Source: a virus
DNA length: 42,127 bases
Virus record (IMG/VR): IMGVR_UViG_3300006175_000014
Coordinates: 1 to 42,127 of that record
Direction: 5' to 3' (one strand)
The position numbers and the translations under genes are program-made. The first letter of the stretch is position 1. The number at the start of each line of letters is the position of its first letter. The notes under the pieces are model-generated. The model saw nothing but the letters and a program-made list of their open reading frames with translations, was not told the origin of the DNA and did not search any database. Shown one piece after another: positions 1 through 8,402 of this stretch.

Positions 1-64
1 TGGGGTAGGCGTACCACTGCACGATCAGATCGGCTGTCTGACCCTGGTTGACCTGGACGGTCAC
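1..64 (-). CDS. Start of a tail-type protein, cut by the window edge
   Basis: Only the first 21 codons are present, beginning MTVQVNQGQTADLIVQWY. The GTG start at 64 is preceded by GGAGGGG about 7 bases upstream. Short openings of this kind (a beta strand followed by VQWY) occur in phage minor tail proteins that sit next to fibre genes, and the gene lies directly downstream of the beta-helix tail protein, so a tail role is likely. The rest lies off the left edge. The start overlaps one copy of the dispersed CCACCCCTCCC motif, whose complement supplies the SD. Confidence 0.55.
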   Translation of the reverse strand, partial: MTVQVNQGQTADLIVQWYAYP

Positions 65-68
65 TGCA

Positions 69-100
69 CCACCCCTCCCATCGTCATTGACCTACTGAAT
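69..100. repeat. Dispersed bipartite motif, copy A
   Basis: CCACCCCTCCC at 69-79, 16 bases, then TGAAT at 96-100. It lies between the beta-helix tail gene and the next minus-strand gene. On the minus strand the G-rich half acts as the SD of the gene starting at 64. Confidence 0.85.
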
Positions 101-121
101 ACCGAATCGCGATTCTACCAG

Positions 122-1927
122 TCAGCCGGTCACCCCCACCGACCACTGGTTGGTCGTGGGTTTCACCGACCCGTCGATCTCCATCCAGGCGCCCGGCCCC
201 AGGTCGAACGTGCTGTAGGGCAACGCGCCGCCGCCGGACTGGGCCGGGGTCATGTTGGTCAGGGCCGGGACTCCTACTCCGCCCGGACCGCCCATCAGGG
301 CACTGGTCTTGACCGCCGTCACGTTCCCGCCTGCCAGCGACACCCGCACCGGCTGCCAGTAGGTGTTTTGGAACGGCGTGCCGAGCGAGTAGGACAGGGC
401 GGCCACCGGCCCTTGAGCCTGCTGCCCGTTCAAAATATTGAGACCGGTGTTGGCGTCGGTCTGGATGCTGGACGCCGTGTACAGGCCGACGATCTTGATG
501 GTTCCCCGGGCACTGGCCAGGGCGCCACTGTTGTCGTCCCGCCAGCGGGGTGCCGGAGACTCCGTGTCCATCTGGTCGATGTCGATGTAAGGACCGATAC
601 CGGCCGCGCCCAGGCCCAGGATGTAGCCGTTGTAGATGCACCCCTCGACGCTGCACTGGTCGATCTTGACGGCGTGACCGGCGCCCGCGCTGTTGAAGTA
701 GTTGCCGACGACCGCCATAGCCGCCCAACCGTACAGGCTGCGCAGGTTGCGCACGTCGGCGTGTTCGGTCAGCATCACGTTGAAGGTGTAGCCGCCCCAG
801 ATGCTTAGGTTCTCGATGTCCAGGATATCGTTGTTGCCGTTGGCCGGGAGTAGCAGGCCCTTGGACGACCCGCCGGACAGCAGCACCGGGTTGTTGAAGT
901 CGCCGCCGACGTAGGTGCCGGTCACCGAGATGTTGACGTCCCGGATGGTGCACTGGGCCACCCCGGTCAGGTCGACCGCGCAGTAGTTCCAGCCGTTGGC
1001 CGACAGGGGGGTGATGATCGTGACGCCGCGCATCACGAAATTCATGTTGCTGTACTTCAGATCCGGGCTGGTGCCGTAGTCGTTCGTCGGCGTCGGCCCG
1101 CCGATCACAGCAGGGTTCCCATTGGCTGTGATGTTGTTGCCCTGGGCCGACTGGCTGGAGAACACCCCGCCGGACACCAGGGTCATCCCGGTGCACTGCG
1201 GCACGGTCTGCTGCCAGAACGCGCCGGTAGCCGCGTACTCGTAGTTGTACGGGCTCAGATGCATCGTCACCTTGTTGACGGGGGGTCCGGGGATGTGCAG
1301 CGGTATCTGGGCGTTGCCGAAGGTCGGTGCCCCGGTCTTGAGCGGGCCGAAGATCCCGTAAACGCCCGGAGGTCCCGTGACGGCGCCAATGCCGAACGCG
1401 TTGGCCTGGGCATAGGCGTTGGCCGCCGTCTCAGCGGAGGTGAACGCACTGGTGTTGTCGCTGCCCCAGAACATCGGGACACCGGACGCGGTCACCGTGG
1501 CGTTGGCGTTCAGAGTCACCTGGGACGGGCTGTTGTACGCCTGGATCTGGGCGACCAGGGACGTGACGCCGGACGCCCCCACGCGCGGCACGATGGTGTA
1601 TTTGCCCACATCGGCGGATGTGAACGGGGTGGTGTTGGGGCAGTTCAACAACGGACTGCCCGACTGCATCGCTCCGTCCGGCACGAACCGGCCGTCCGGT
1701 TTGGCCCCGTACGCCATCACGTCGAACTGCCAGGGCTGCAGGGAGCTGGCAGCTGCCTGCCAGCTCCCGTTGCCCAGCGCGTCCGACGTCCAGATCTTGC
1801 CGGACCCGGCCCCGGCGGGTACCTGCTCGGGTACGGTGCCGGTCAGCACAAGCGTACCCGTCATGGTGTCGCCTGCCTTGGCGACACGGGTAAGGTCGCT
1901 CAGGGCACCATACCCGGTCGCGGCCAC
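122..1927 (-). CDS. Beta-helix (pectate-lyase-like) tail fibre or spike protein
   Basis: 601 residues. The N-terminus has the repeat-like ALSDLTRVAKAGDTMTGTL segment typical of trimeric phage tail fibre N-termini. Around residue 70 comes FDVMAYGAKPDG, the usual entry motif of phage pectate-lyase-fold/beta-helix proteins. The middle is rich in N-, G- and I-containing strands (MRGVTIITP, CTIRDVNISVTG, ILDIENLSIWGG) that fit right-handed beta-helix coils. It is probably a receptor-binding or polysaccharide-degrading appendage; catalytic residues cannot be assigned by eye. GTG start at 1927 with AAGGAG five bases upstream. It lies downstream of the capsid gene and a 172-residue protein. Confidence 0.8.
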   Translation of the reverse strand: MAATGYGALSDLTRVAKAGDTMTGTLVLTGTVPEQVPAGAGSGKIWTSDALGNGSWQAAASSLQPWQFDVMAYGAKPDGRFVPDGAMQSGSPLLNCPNTTPFTSADVGKYTIVPRVGASGVTSLVAQIQAYNSPSQVTLNANATVTASGVPMFWGSDNTSAFTSAETAANAYAQANAFGIGAVTGPPGVYGIFGPLKTGAPTFGNAQIPLHIPGPPVNKVTMHLSPYNYEYAATGAFWQQTVPQCTGMTLVSGGVFSSQSAQGNNITANGNPAVIGGPTPTNDYGTSPDLKYSNMNFVMRGVTIITPLSANGWNYCAVDLTGVAQCTIRDVNISVTGTYVGGDFNNPVLLSGGSSKGLLLPANGNNDILDIENLSIWGGYTFNVMLTEHADVRNLRSLYGWAAMAVVGNYFNSAGAGHAVKIDQCSVEGCIYNGYILGLGAAGIGPYIDIDQMDTESPAPRWRDDNSGALASARGTIKIVGLYTASSIQTDANTGLNILNGQQAQGPVAALSYSLGTPFQNTYWQPVRVSLAGGNVTAVKTSALMGGPGGVGVPALTNMTPAQSGGGALPYSTFDLGPGAWMEIDGSVKPTTNQWSVGVTG

Positions 1928-1936
1928 CGGGACTCC

Positions 1937-2455
1937 TTAGAGGGTGTGCGGCTCGACGGGGGTCTGGTCCGGCGCGGCGGGCTCGGCTGGAACCGATGTG
2001 TCATCGGCAGGGGCGTCCGGCACCAGCTCGTTGGACGGAGTGGCCGTCACGGCGGGCTCGTGGTCGACGATGGACGGGGTGACCGGGACACGGTACTTCA
2101 GGTTCACCGTGTCCTTCTCCCACGGGTGCGGCTCCTCGCCGACGAACTCCGGCTCGCCCTTGGGGTGCAGGCCCCGGTTGATGGCGTCCTGCAGAACCCC
2201 GATCAGGTTGGTCCGGTGGTACTCGTGCTCGGCGGGCAGTCCGGCCGTGTGCGACCGGGTGTGGACCGTAAAGATCCGGGTGAAGAATCCCGGCTCGTGG
2301 TCTTCCGGCTGGCGCTGGGTCACCTCGGCCTCGACGTTGCCGTCCAGCGACGGGAACTGGCCGCCCGTGTAGTCCCGGGTGGTGACCGGGCCGTCGTTGG
2401 CGCCGTCTGTGATCGTCGGCTGATCCGGCGCCGGAAGCGGCGTCTCTTCGGGCAT
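1937..2455 (-). CDS. Hypothetical protein after the capsid gene
   Basis: 172 residues, not recognised. The ends are low-complexity and rich in Pro, Ala, Asp and Glu (EPAAPDQTPVE at the C-terminus). The middle (FTRIFTVHTRSHTAGLPAEHEYHRTN, read in two parts) looks folded. ATG at 2455 with GGAG six bases upstream. The position between major capsid and tail appendage suggests a head decoration or head-tail joining role, which is inference from order only. Confidence 0.75.
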   Translation of the reverse strand: MPEETPLPAPDQPTITDGANDGPVTTRDYTGGQFPSLDGNVEAEVTQRQPEDHEPGFFTRIFTVHTRSHTAGLPAEHEYHRTNLIGVLQDAINRGLHPKGEPEFVGEEPHPWEKDTVNLKYRVPVTPSIVDHEPAVTATPSNELVPDAPADDTSVPAEPAAPDQTPVEPHTL

Positions 2456-2483
2456 TCGGGTCTCCGATCAGGCGGTGGGGGAG

Positions 2484-2514
2484 CGGCCGGGGCTCCGCCT
2501 GAAAACCCCGGCCG
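2484..2514 (-). terminator. Hairpin after the major capsid gene
   Basis: CGGCCGGGG at 2484-2492 pairs with CCCCGGCCG at 2506-2514 (9 bp). It lies 6-37 bases past the capsid stop codon on the minus strand, with no T-run. It may lower transcription into the next gene or stabilise the capsid mRNA end. Confidence 0.55.
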
Positions 2515-2520
2515 CCGTCA

Positions 2521-3567
2521 TCAGATGAGGATGTTGCCCGAGTTGTCCTCGTGCACCGCGAACGCGTTCTCGTGGCCGACCGCGAACGCGCGTCGGGCGC
2601 GCATCTTCAGGATCGACTCATCGGTGAGCGCGGACAGGCCGTTGCGGCCGTCGATGAACACCGACTCCGGCCCGGACCGGCGGCCGACGATCATGTAGTT
2701 GCGGTTCGCCCAGACGATCAGCGGGCTGCCGGTCGGCGTCGGAGTGGCGACGGCCGAGGTCATCGCGCCGAGCGACCAGTGGATCGGAATGCCGAAGATC
2801 GTGTCCGGCGAGGCGGCCATGCCGCCGCCCGGGAACCCGGCCGTCGACTCCTGGAAGATCGGGCGCTGGTTGGTGTCCTTGATGTTGCGCAGGATGTTGC
2901 GGTAGGCCGGGTGGGCCAGGCACACCATCTCGGAGATGTCGAAGTAGTTGCCGCGCTCGACGTTGCCCAGGGAGTTGGACAGGGTCACGTAGGTCGTACC
3001 GCCGGACCCGGTCTGGGTCAGGTTGGCGTTGGCGGTGTAGCCTGTGGCGCTGTCGCTCTGGGTCAGGGTGTAGTACACCGACGCGAACGGGACCCCCGCG
3101 CCCGGTGCCGCGCTGACGGCCAGGCAGGAGTTGTCGAACATCTTGCCGTACGAGGTCGCCCAGTCCTTCTGCTTCGTGGCGATGACGTCGGCGATCGCGT
3201 CGTCGATGTCCTCCTCCGCGATGCGGACGGCCATGCCGAACTTCTGGGCGGACAGGATCACCGCGTCGTTGACCGACTGGTCCTCGCCGTACGTGCCGCC
3301 CTTGGCGACCAGCGAGACGCCGATGCCCGCGCTGCGGGGGACGGAGCGCGTCTCCGAGTTCATGGGGACCGGGGATCCGAGCGCCTCGACGCCCGAGATC
3401 TGGTTCACCCGCATGATCACCTGGGAGTCGAACTCCTCGGGGATCCACGCTTCCATCGTGTCGCGGGCGCCACCCGCGACGGCGTAGACCGGACGCCCGT
3501 CCGGCAGGATGGTCAGAAGAGTACGCGCGGGAACAGACGGTCCCGCGAGCAGGCTGGAGCGGAACAT
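2521..3567 (-). CDS. Major capsid protein (HK97-like fold)
   Basis: 348 residues. The order scaffold, then capsid, and the sequence character support the call: EAWIPEEFDSQVIMRV near residue 39, an acidic E-loop-like region (GTYGEDQSVNDAVI), and a C-terminal part with FGIPIHWS and VGRRSGPESVFIDGRNGLS, as in actinophage HK97-type capsid proteins. The open frame runs further upstream, but ATG at 3567 is the right start: GGAGGAC lies 7 bases before it and codon use changes there. Residues 16-36 share a GRPxYxVxGGA motif with the scaffold protein upstream. It forms the capsid shell. Confidence 0.88.
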   Translation of the reverse strand: MFRSSLLAGPSVPARTLLTILPDGRPVYAVAGGARDTMEAWIPEEFDSQVIMRVNQISGVEALGSPVPMNSETRSVPRSAGIGVSLVAKGGTYGEDQSVNDAVILSAQKFGMAVRIAEEDIDDAIADVIATKQKDWATSYGKMFDNSCLAVSAAPGAGVPFASVYYTLTQSDSATGYTANANLTQTGSGGTTYVTLSNSLGNVERGNYFDISEMVCLAHPAYRNILRNIKDTNQRPIFQESTAGFPGGGMAASPDTIFGIPIHWSLGAMTSAVATPTPTGSPLIVWANRNYMIVGRRSGPESVFIDGRNGLSALTDESILKMRARRAFAVGHENAFAVHEDNSGNILI

Positions 3568-3653
3568 CGCCGCAGTCCTCCGCAGATGTTGGGGGTTGAG
3601 TTCATGGGTTTTGCGATCGACCCACCTGGGTCTCAACCACCCGCATCCGCGAG

Positions 3654-3680
3654 CTGCCCTCAGTTTAGCACCGAGGGCAG
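3654..3680. other. Hairpin in the scaffold-capsid intergenic region
   Basis: CTGCCCTC at 3654-3661 pairs with GAGGGCAG at 3673-3680 in the 131-base gap between scaffold and capsid genes. It could be a processing site or attenuator that sets the capsid to scaffold ratio. A second short inverted repeat (GACCC/GGGTC) lies nearer the capsid start. Confidence 0.4.
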
Positions 3681-3698
3681 TCGCCCGCCACTTACCCT

Positions 3699-4541
3699 CT
3701 ACCGGTTGCCCAGCGCGATGGCGGCCAGGCGCTCCGCCGACGACCTGGGCGTGTTGTCGACCGGGGCCTGTGGCGCCGCGTTGGCGGCCGGGATACGCGG
3801 CGGAGCCGGGCGCGTGCGCTTGGGCTTCTCGGGCTCCGGCGCCGCGAACAGCTGCGGCAGCTCGGCGCGCAGCTGCTCCAGCTGGTCCTCCATGCCGCCG
3901 ACGATGTTGCCCTCTTCGTCCATCTCGATCTGGCCGATGTCCAGCAAGGCCACCAGCCGCTTGGCACTGGCCTTGGGTATTCCGGCGTCGACCAGCTCCG
4001 CGCGGGCGGCCGTACGGGCGAGCTGGTCCCGGTACCTCTCGGACGCGGCCGTCTCGGCTGCCTCGGCCGCCGCCTTCTCGCGCTGGCGGACCTGGGCCGG
4101 GGTCAGCACATTGTCCGGCAGGGTGGTCGGCGGCTGCGCCCCCTTGCCGCGCTTGCCGGTCGGCTGCTGGGGCTGGTTCTGGCCGAGCAGGCGGGCGCGC
4201 TCCTCGTTGGCCTGCCGCTCCTGCTCCCTGCGCTCCAGATCGGCCAGCCGCCTGTTGGCTGCCGCCAGCTCCTCTCGCCTGGCCTTGGCCGACGCGTTCG
4301 CCCTGGTCAGGCTGTTCTGCACCTTTACCCACTCGGCGTAGTCCGGCGGCTGGTACGACTTCTTGCCGCTCTTGCCTCCGTCGTCCTGGGGATCGGCGTC
4401 GGGGTCGTCGTCCGGCGCGGCGTCGTCGGCGTCCGGCTCGACGGTGAAATCGTCCTGCGCCCCGCCGACGCTGTAGATCGGTCGGCCGAGCGGATCGAAT
4501 CCCAGAATCAGTCTGGGGGCGTACCTCAGGCGGTTGGTCAT
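3699..4541 (-). CDS. Capsid scaffold protein
   Basis: 280 residues, placed directly before the capsid gene. Layout: a short N-terminal motif (FDPLGRPIYSVGGAQ), an acidic stretch rich in Asp and Ala, a long charged helical region of coiled-coil character (AAEAAETAASERYRDQLA), and a Pro/Arg-rich tail ending AAIALGNR. This is the usual make-up of actinophage scaffolds. ATG at 4541 has GGAGA five bases upstream; 22 more codons are open upstream but have no SD. It acts inside the prohead and is removed on maturation. No serine protease triad is evident. Confidence 0.8.
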   Translation of the reverse strand: MTNRLRYAPRLILGFDPLGRPIYSVGGAQDDFTVEPDADDAAPDDDPDADPQDDGGKSGKKSYQPPDYAEWVKVQNSLTRANASAKARREELAAANRRLADLERREQERQANEERARLLGQNQPQQPTGKRGKGAQPPTTLPDNVLTPAQVRQREKAAAEAAETAASERYRDQLARTAARAELVDAGIPKASAKRLVALLDIGQIEMDEEGNIVGGMEDQLEQLRAELPQLFAAPEPEKPKRTRPAPPRIPAANAAPQAPVDNTPRSSAERLAAIALGNR

Positions 4542-4603
4542 ACTGTCTCCACATCCGGGCTGATGCCTGCGCACATCCGCGCGCTGGCACCGATTCAACC
4601 CGA

Positions 4604-5779
4604 TCAAGGGCGCCTCGCGCTACCGCGCGGTACGCTCCGGCTATCAAAACGCTTATTCCGTACCTGTCGGCGGGCGCGGTCCTCTACCGTCTTGGGCATT
4701 CCGGCGCCGCGCCGCAGCAGCCTGTCGGCGGCATTGATCCGTGCGGCCTGAGACTCGCTGGGCAGGCTCCAGCCGCGCAGTACCGACCGCTTGGCCTCGC
4801 GCCGCAGCGCTGCAGGCAGATCGACCTGCGCCGCCAGGTCGGGTCGGTTGTACAGCGCGCCGTCCAGCGGTCCGCCCTCGACGCTGCGCATTCCGAACCA
4901 CAGCTCGGCGTGGCAGCGGCAGAAGTTGTGCCGGGGCGGCCCGGTCAACGGCATCTCCGGCGGCCAGATCGGCGGAGCCGACCCCGGCTTCCCGAAGGTC
5001 GCATCCTCGTCGAACCCCTCGCCGGTCATGGGGTCGATCAGGTGTCCGGACAGGGCCAGGCACACCACGCACGCGTCCCGCTCGGCCACCCACAGCAGCT
5101 GGCCGCCTCGCTGTCCGGCCACCACGGCCAGCCCGTGGCTGTTGGCCGTCGATATCGCGTACGACACCGCCCGGTCCACCGGGGTGGAGATCTGCTGCGC
5201 CTTGGCCTGAACGGCGGTCAGGTCCTTGAATTCGGACACGCCCAGGGACTGCGCCATCTGCTGGGCCGCATCGACCCGTTCGGCCACCGCCTGCGCCACC
5301 CCTCCCACAGCCTGGCTGACTGAAGATGGAAGACTGAGGCCGACCGCCGGGACGGGCTGCGACACGTATCGGTTGCCGTACTCCAGTCCGCGCCGGACCG
5401 CGAGATCGGCATAGTGGGCCAGGGGGGTGGAGAAATCGATTCGGCGCAGCGCGTCCAGCTCGGCCACGATCTGGCCGACCAGCTGCTGGGCCTGTACCGC
5501 GTCCAACGGCTGCTCGATCGACCCGGCCAGCACGACGTACCGCCCGGCGATCTGCTGAAACAGGCGCTGTATCAGGGTCCTCAGATTGGCGGTAGCAGCG
5601 CTGCGTGCCTCGTGCTCCAGCGCCAGCAGTCCGGCCGCCGCCGCGTAGTTCTGCGCCAGCGTCAGCCGGACGGCCTCAGCCTCCTGCGGGTCGTTCCCCG
5701 CCGCGTCATCGGCCACGGACGGACCCGCCGTGCCGGATAGCCACTTCAGACGCTTCGTCTGGTGTCCATCCGGATACAC
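4604..5779 (-). CDS. MuF-like head morphogenesis protein
   Basis: 391 residues. Residues about 230-300 carry the Cys/His pattern of the Mu F/SPP1 gp7 family: ERDACVVCLALSG, then GPPRHNFCRCHAELW. These minor head proteins sit at the portal and are encoded between portal and scaffold, as here. The N-terminal half is helical and Ala-rich. The GTG start at 5779 has GAAGG seven bases upstream and overlaps the GNAT gene by 74 bases; a later GTG at 5716 is an alternative. One copy of the dispersed CCACCCCTCCC motif lies inside the gene near 5300. Confidence 0.85.
   Translation of the reverse strand: MYPDGHQTKRLKWLSGTAGPSVADDAAGNDPQEAEAVRLTLAQNYAAAAGLLALEHEARSAATANLRTLIQRLFQQIAGRYVVLAGSIEQPLDAVQAQQLVGQIVAELDALRRIDFSTPLAHYADLAVRRGLEYGNRYVSQPVPAVGLSLPSSVSQAVGGVAQAVAERVDAAQQMAQSLGVSEFKDLTAVQAKAQQISTPVDRAVSYAISTANSHGLAVVAGQRGGQLLWVAERDACVVCLALSGHLIDPMTGEGFDEDATFGKPGSAPPIWPPEMPLTGPPRHNFCRCHAELWFGMRSVEGGPLDGALYNRPDLAAQVDLPAALRREAKRSVLRGWSLPSESQAARINAADRLLRRGAGMPKTVEDRARRQVRNKRFDSRSVPRGSARRP
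5296..5324. repeat. Dispersed bipartite motif, copy B
   Basis: CCACCCCTCCC at 5296-5306, 14 bases, TGAA at 5321-5324. Inside the MuF-like gene, where the minus strand reads it as VGGVA. Confidence 0.85.
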
Positions 5780-6248
5780 TCATACCTTCATCCATCGGGT
5801 CGTGGTGCCAGCCCATACCGCTCCAGAACCGGGCCGCGTCCTGGTCGGCGTAGGTGCCAGTCACCGGCAGACGCTCGGCCGCTGCCCGTCTGGATGCTTC
5901 GACCGCCAGCCGCGTCCCTGTGCCCGGCACGCTACCGTCCGACCCCACCTCATCGATATGAACGGACCGATGCTCGGACCCGGTAACCTCCGGATCCGAA
6001 TACTGCATCGACAATGCGCCGACTAGCTTGCCCTTGCGGTCTCTGGCGATGATCAGACGATGGGCGTCGCCAAATTGCTGATGCTCTTCGGCCTGACTGA
6101 TCGCATTGTGAATAAAATCGGTTCGGTGGTTGGAGCCACGCGACGGTAGCTCGGCACGCAGTGAGTCGGCACTACGGCCGTTGGTTACCTGGACCCTGCC
6201 GCCCGCCCGGTCGAACCTGTTTAGGTTTCTGGCCATCCGGTCGTGCAC
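5706..6248 (-). CDS. GNAT-like acetyltransferase
   Basis: 180 residues. HRLIIARDRKGKLVGALSM and VHIDEVGSDGSVPGTGTRLA resemble GNAT strand 2-4 and the acetyl-CoA-binding motif A (x-x-G-x-G). DAARFWSGMGW is the usual GNAT C-terminal signature for an aromatic-Gly-Phe/Trp turn. Substrate unknown. GTG at 6248; an ATG four codons later is equally possible and neither has a strong SD. It lies between a coiled-coil head-region protein and the MuF-like protein, so the product may be packaged or modify a head or host protein (inference). Confidence 0.7.
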   Translation of the reverse strand: MHDRMARNLNRFDRAGGRVQVTNGRSADSLRAELPSRGSNHRTDFIHNAISQAEEHQQFGDAHRLIIARDRKGKLVGALSMQYSDPEVTGSEHRSVHIDEVGSDGSVPGTGTRLAVEASRRAAAERLPVTGTYADQDAARFWSGMGWHHDPMDEGMSVSGWTPDEASEVAIRHGGSVRGR

Positions 6249-6280
6249 GTCAGGTTTGATGCGCCCGGTATCAGCCGGGC

Positions 6281-7813
6281 TTACACTTTTGGGACAGACG
6301 CCTTTCGACGCTCATTGCCCAACGGCAAATTAGTTACCCTGGACTGCTCATCGTGCTTGGCAGCTTGGCGCTCGTGGGCAATCCGCCGGGCCGAGGTAAC
6401 CGCCGCCTGGGCAGCTCCCCGGTGGGCCTGGGCTGCCGCGTGGTGGCTGTCCTGGTCATGGGCCGTCGCCGACGCTGCTACAGCCTTCTGCCGGAACGTC
6501 TCGTACAGCTGGGCGTGAGCCTGATTGGTCGACGGAGCGGCGGTCTTGGTCGACTTGTCCATGGAGCGGTCGCCTGCGCGGCCGGTGCGCTTGCGCGGAC
6601 CGTCGGCCGCCATCTGGTGGACACCGGCCGCGTACTGGTGGTGCTGGGCTCGGTCCGCGGCCCCCATCTGGCGGGCAAAGTCGGCGGCCCTCTGGTGGGC
6701 GTCGCTGGCCGCCTGGTGCGCCTCACGGGTGTTCTCCCGCTCGGTCTTGGCCGTCGCCCCCTCAGCCCGGTCCGACAGGTTCTCCATCTGGTCCTGGCGG
6801 GCCTTGACGCGGTCTATGGCCGCCTGGGTCTCGGCGTGGCGAGCCTCAGCAGCCTTCCGGGCCTCGTCGCGAGCCTTGGTGCGGGCCGCCTCGGCACGGT
6901 CTTCGACCTGGGCCGCCTGCCGGTGGTTGGCGGCCAGGTTCTGGTGCTGCATCCGCAGTCCAGCCGTCGGCGCCAGCTGGGCCGCCCGGTCGTGGATCTC
7001 GGCCGCCGACCGGTGGTCGCTCGCCGACTTGGCGGTCTCGCTGGCCAGCGTAGCCCGCCCCGACACCATGGCGAAGTGGTTGGCCGTCCTCTCCGCGCTG
7101 GGCTTGGCGGACTCGGGCGCCTTTCTGGCCTCCATGATCTGCCTGGTCCTGGCCCGGTCGGAGACTATAGCACTCTTGGCCTCGGCCGACCCGGGGTGAT
7201 GTCTCTCCAGCGGGACCACTCCGATGACCTGCATGCCAGCTCCGCCCTTGCGGGCGGCTGCCTCGCTGCCGTGGTAGGAGGCCACGAACTCCTGTCCGTG
7301 GCTGTCGCGTACCACGGCAGCGTGAGTATACGGACTGGCGCTGGTTCGCGTGTAGACATGCCCGCCGTGCCGGGCCACAAAGGTTGACTTGCCGCCGCTG
7401 TCGCGATCGCCTGTCGGACCGCCCTTGATCTGGTCGGCCAGCTTGTCGGCCGACCGGCCCTGGTGGGGGTTGACCTTCTGCTCGGTCTTGGGTGGCTCGT
7501 GGGCAGTGGCCGTCTCGCCGGACTTCTGGCGCTGGTAGGCAGCCATGCGGATCTGGGTCCGCATCGAGTCGGCGCGGTCCTTCTCGCCCTTGACCGGAGC
7601 CGGGCGCTTCATATCCTTCTTGGTCGTGTGGTGCACGACCGATCCGCCGGACCCGTGGCCGGGCATCTCCTTGGGGACGGCGGCCCCCAGCGCGCCCTTG
7701 ATCTGGGCGGCCAGCTTGTCGGCAGACCGCTGCTTGGCTACCTGCTCGCGCAGGCGCGCGATGCCCCGGTGCTGCTCGTCCCAGATCCGCCAGTTGCTCT
7801 TGCCCTCAGACAC
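6281..7813 (-). CDS. Ala-rich coiled-coil head-region protein with internal repeats
   Basis: 510 residues, very rich in Ala, His, Arg and Gln. Two copies of RSADKLAxQIKG occur near residues 29 and 120. The C-terminal 280 residues contain repeated units spaced by A-x2-H-x2-A (HRSAAEIHDRAAQLA, NHRQAAQVEDRAEAA, AHQAASDAHQRAADFA), fitting a long helical bundle or coiled coil. No enzyme motif seen. GTG at 7813 with GGGAGG upstream; TATAAT lies at 7831-7836 on this strand. Between portal and MuF-like gene, so perhaps a packaged or ejected internal head protein (inference). Confidence 0.75.
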   Translation of the reverse strand: MSEGKSNWRIWDEQHRGIARLREQVAKQRSADKLAAQIKGALGAAVPKEMPGHGSGGSVVHHTTKKDMKRPAPVKGEKDRADSMRTQIRMAAYQRQKSGETATAHEPPKTEQKVNPHQGRSADKLADQIKGGPTGDRDSGGKSTFVARHGGHVYTRTSASPYTHAAVVRDSHGQEFVASYHGSEAAARKGGAGMQVIGVVPLERHHPGSAEAKSAIVSDRARTRQIMEARKAPESAKPSAERTANHFAMVSGRATLASETAKSASDHRSAAEIHDRAAQLAPTAGLRMQHQNLAANHRQAAQVEDRAEAARTKARDEARKAAEARHAETQAAIDRVKARQDQMENLSDRAEGATAKTERENTREAHQAASDAHQRAADFARQMGAADRAQHHQYAAGVHQMAADGPRKRTGRAGDRSMDKSTKTAAPSTNQAHAQLYETFRQKAVAASATAHDQDSHHAAAQAHRGAAQAAVTSARRIAHERQAAKHDEQSRVTNLPLGNERRKASVPKV

Positions 7814-7830
7814 GTCGGCCTCCCGGCCCG

Positions 7831-7836
7831 ATTATA
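7831..7836 (-). promoter_or_regulatory. Possible promoter -10 (TATAAT)
   Basis: TATAAT on the minus strand, 17 bases before the GTG of the coiled-coil gene and upstream of its SD. No clear -35. Possible internal promoter of the head operon. Confidence 0.35.
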
Positions 7837-7861
7837 CCGGCCCGAGAGGCTCCGTGGCTGC

Positions 7862-8113
7862 CTACCTGCCCTTGCGGGCGCGTGAGACCTGCTTGACGGC
7901 CGCCGCCGCGTGGCTGTCGCGCGTGCCGTCGGTGTGCCCGACGGACACTTTTCCCTTCTTGACCGAGGTGACGACGCCCTTCTTGTCCTTGGGGTCGACG
8001 ATCTTATCACCCGGCTTGGGGCCGCCGACCGCGCTGCCCGGCTTGGCCACCATCTTCTTGCTCAGGAACGGCGGCAGCGCCGACTTGCCGCTCTTGCCCT
8101 TGTTCTTGGCCAT
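7862..8113 (-). CDS. Small basic KOW/SH3-like protein
   Basis: 83 residues, highly basic at both ends (MAKNKGKSGKSA, QVSRARKGR). The core PGDKIVDPKDKKGVVTSVKKG reads as a short KOW/SH3-like beta barrel, similar in pattern to the three larger proteins near 23.4 and 26.2 kb. ATG at 8113 follows GAGG and overlaps the previous gene's TGA by one base, so translation is likely coupled. Function unknown; nucleic-acid binding is plausible. Confidence 0.75.
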   Translation of the reverse strand: MAKNKGKSGKSALPPFLSKKMVAKPGSAVGGPKPGDKIVDPKDKKGVVTSVKKGKVSVGHTDGTRDSHAAAAVKQVSRARKGR

Positions 8114-8379
8114 CACTGCCTCGCTTCGACAAAGTCCAGGTAGTAGCACTTGCCGATCTCAAATTCGACGTCCGGGTTGTCCACCGAGATGGTCAGCCTG
8201 CCGGTCGGGCTGTAGCGCGCGAAGCGCTTGTTCTCCTCGATGCCGTCATCGTACACAGCGGTGAACTCGTACTCGGTCAGCGCCACCGCAAGGTCGGCGC
8301 TGAACCGCTTTGCCGAGGCGCAGTAGAATTTGGCGCGAGAGACGTGCCTGGGTTCAGTGGTGGTGCTGGTTTCAGTCAT
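8113..8379 (-). CDS. Conserved-type phage hypothetical protein
   Basis: 88 residues, starting MTETSTTTEPRHVSRAKFYC and ending CYYLDFVEARQ. Probably an all-beta small domain: alternating strands with NPDVEFEIGKCYYLDF near the C-terminus. Proteins with this KFYC...GKxYYLDF look are common in actinophage structural regions, but no function is known to me. It is coupled to the next gene by a TGATG overlap. Confidence 0.75.
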   Translation of the reverse strand: MTETSTTTEPRHVSRAKFYCASAKRFSADLAVALTEYEFTAVYDDGIEENKRFARYSPTGRLTISVDNPDVEFEIGKCYYLDFVEARQ

Positions 8380-8402
8380 TTCTATCCATCCGGTAGCTGG
8401 CG

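Noticed and set aside
2551-4341. Long plus-strand frame opposite the capsid and scaffold genes
   Set aside because: Antisense shadow; the minus-strand frames have recognisable capsid and scaffold features and good SDs.
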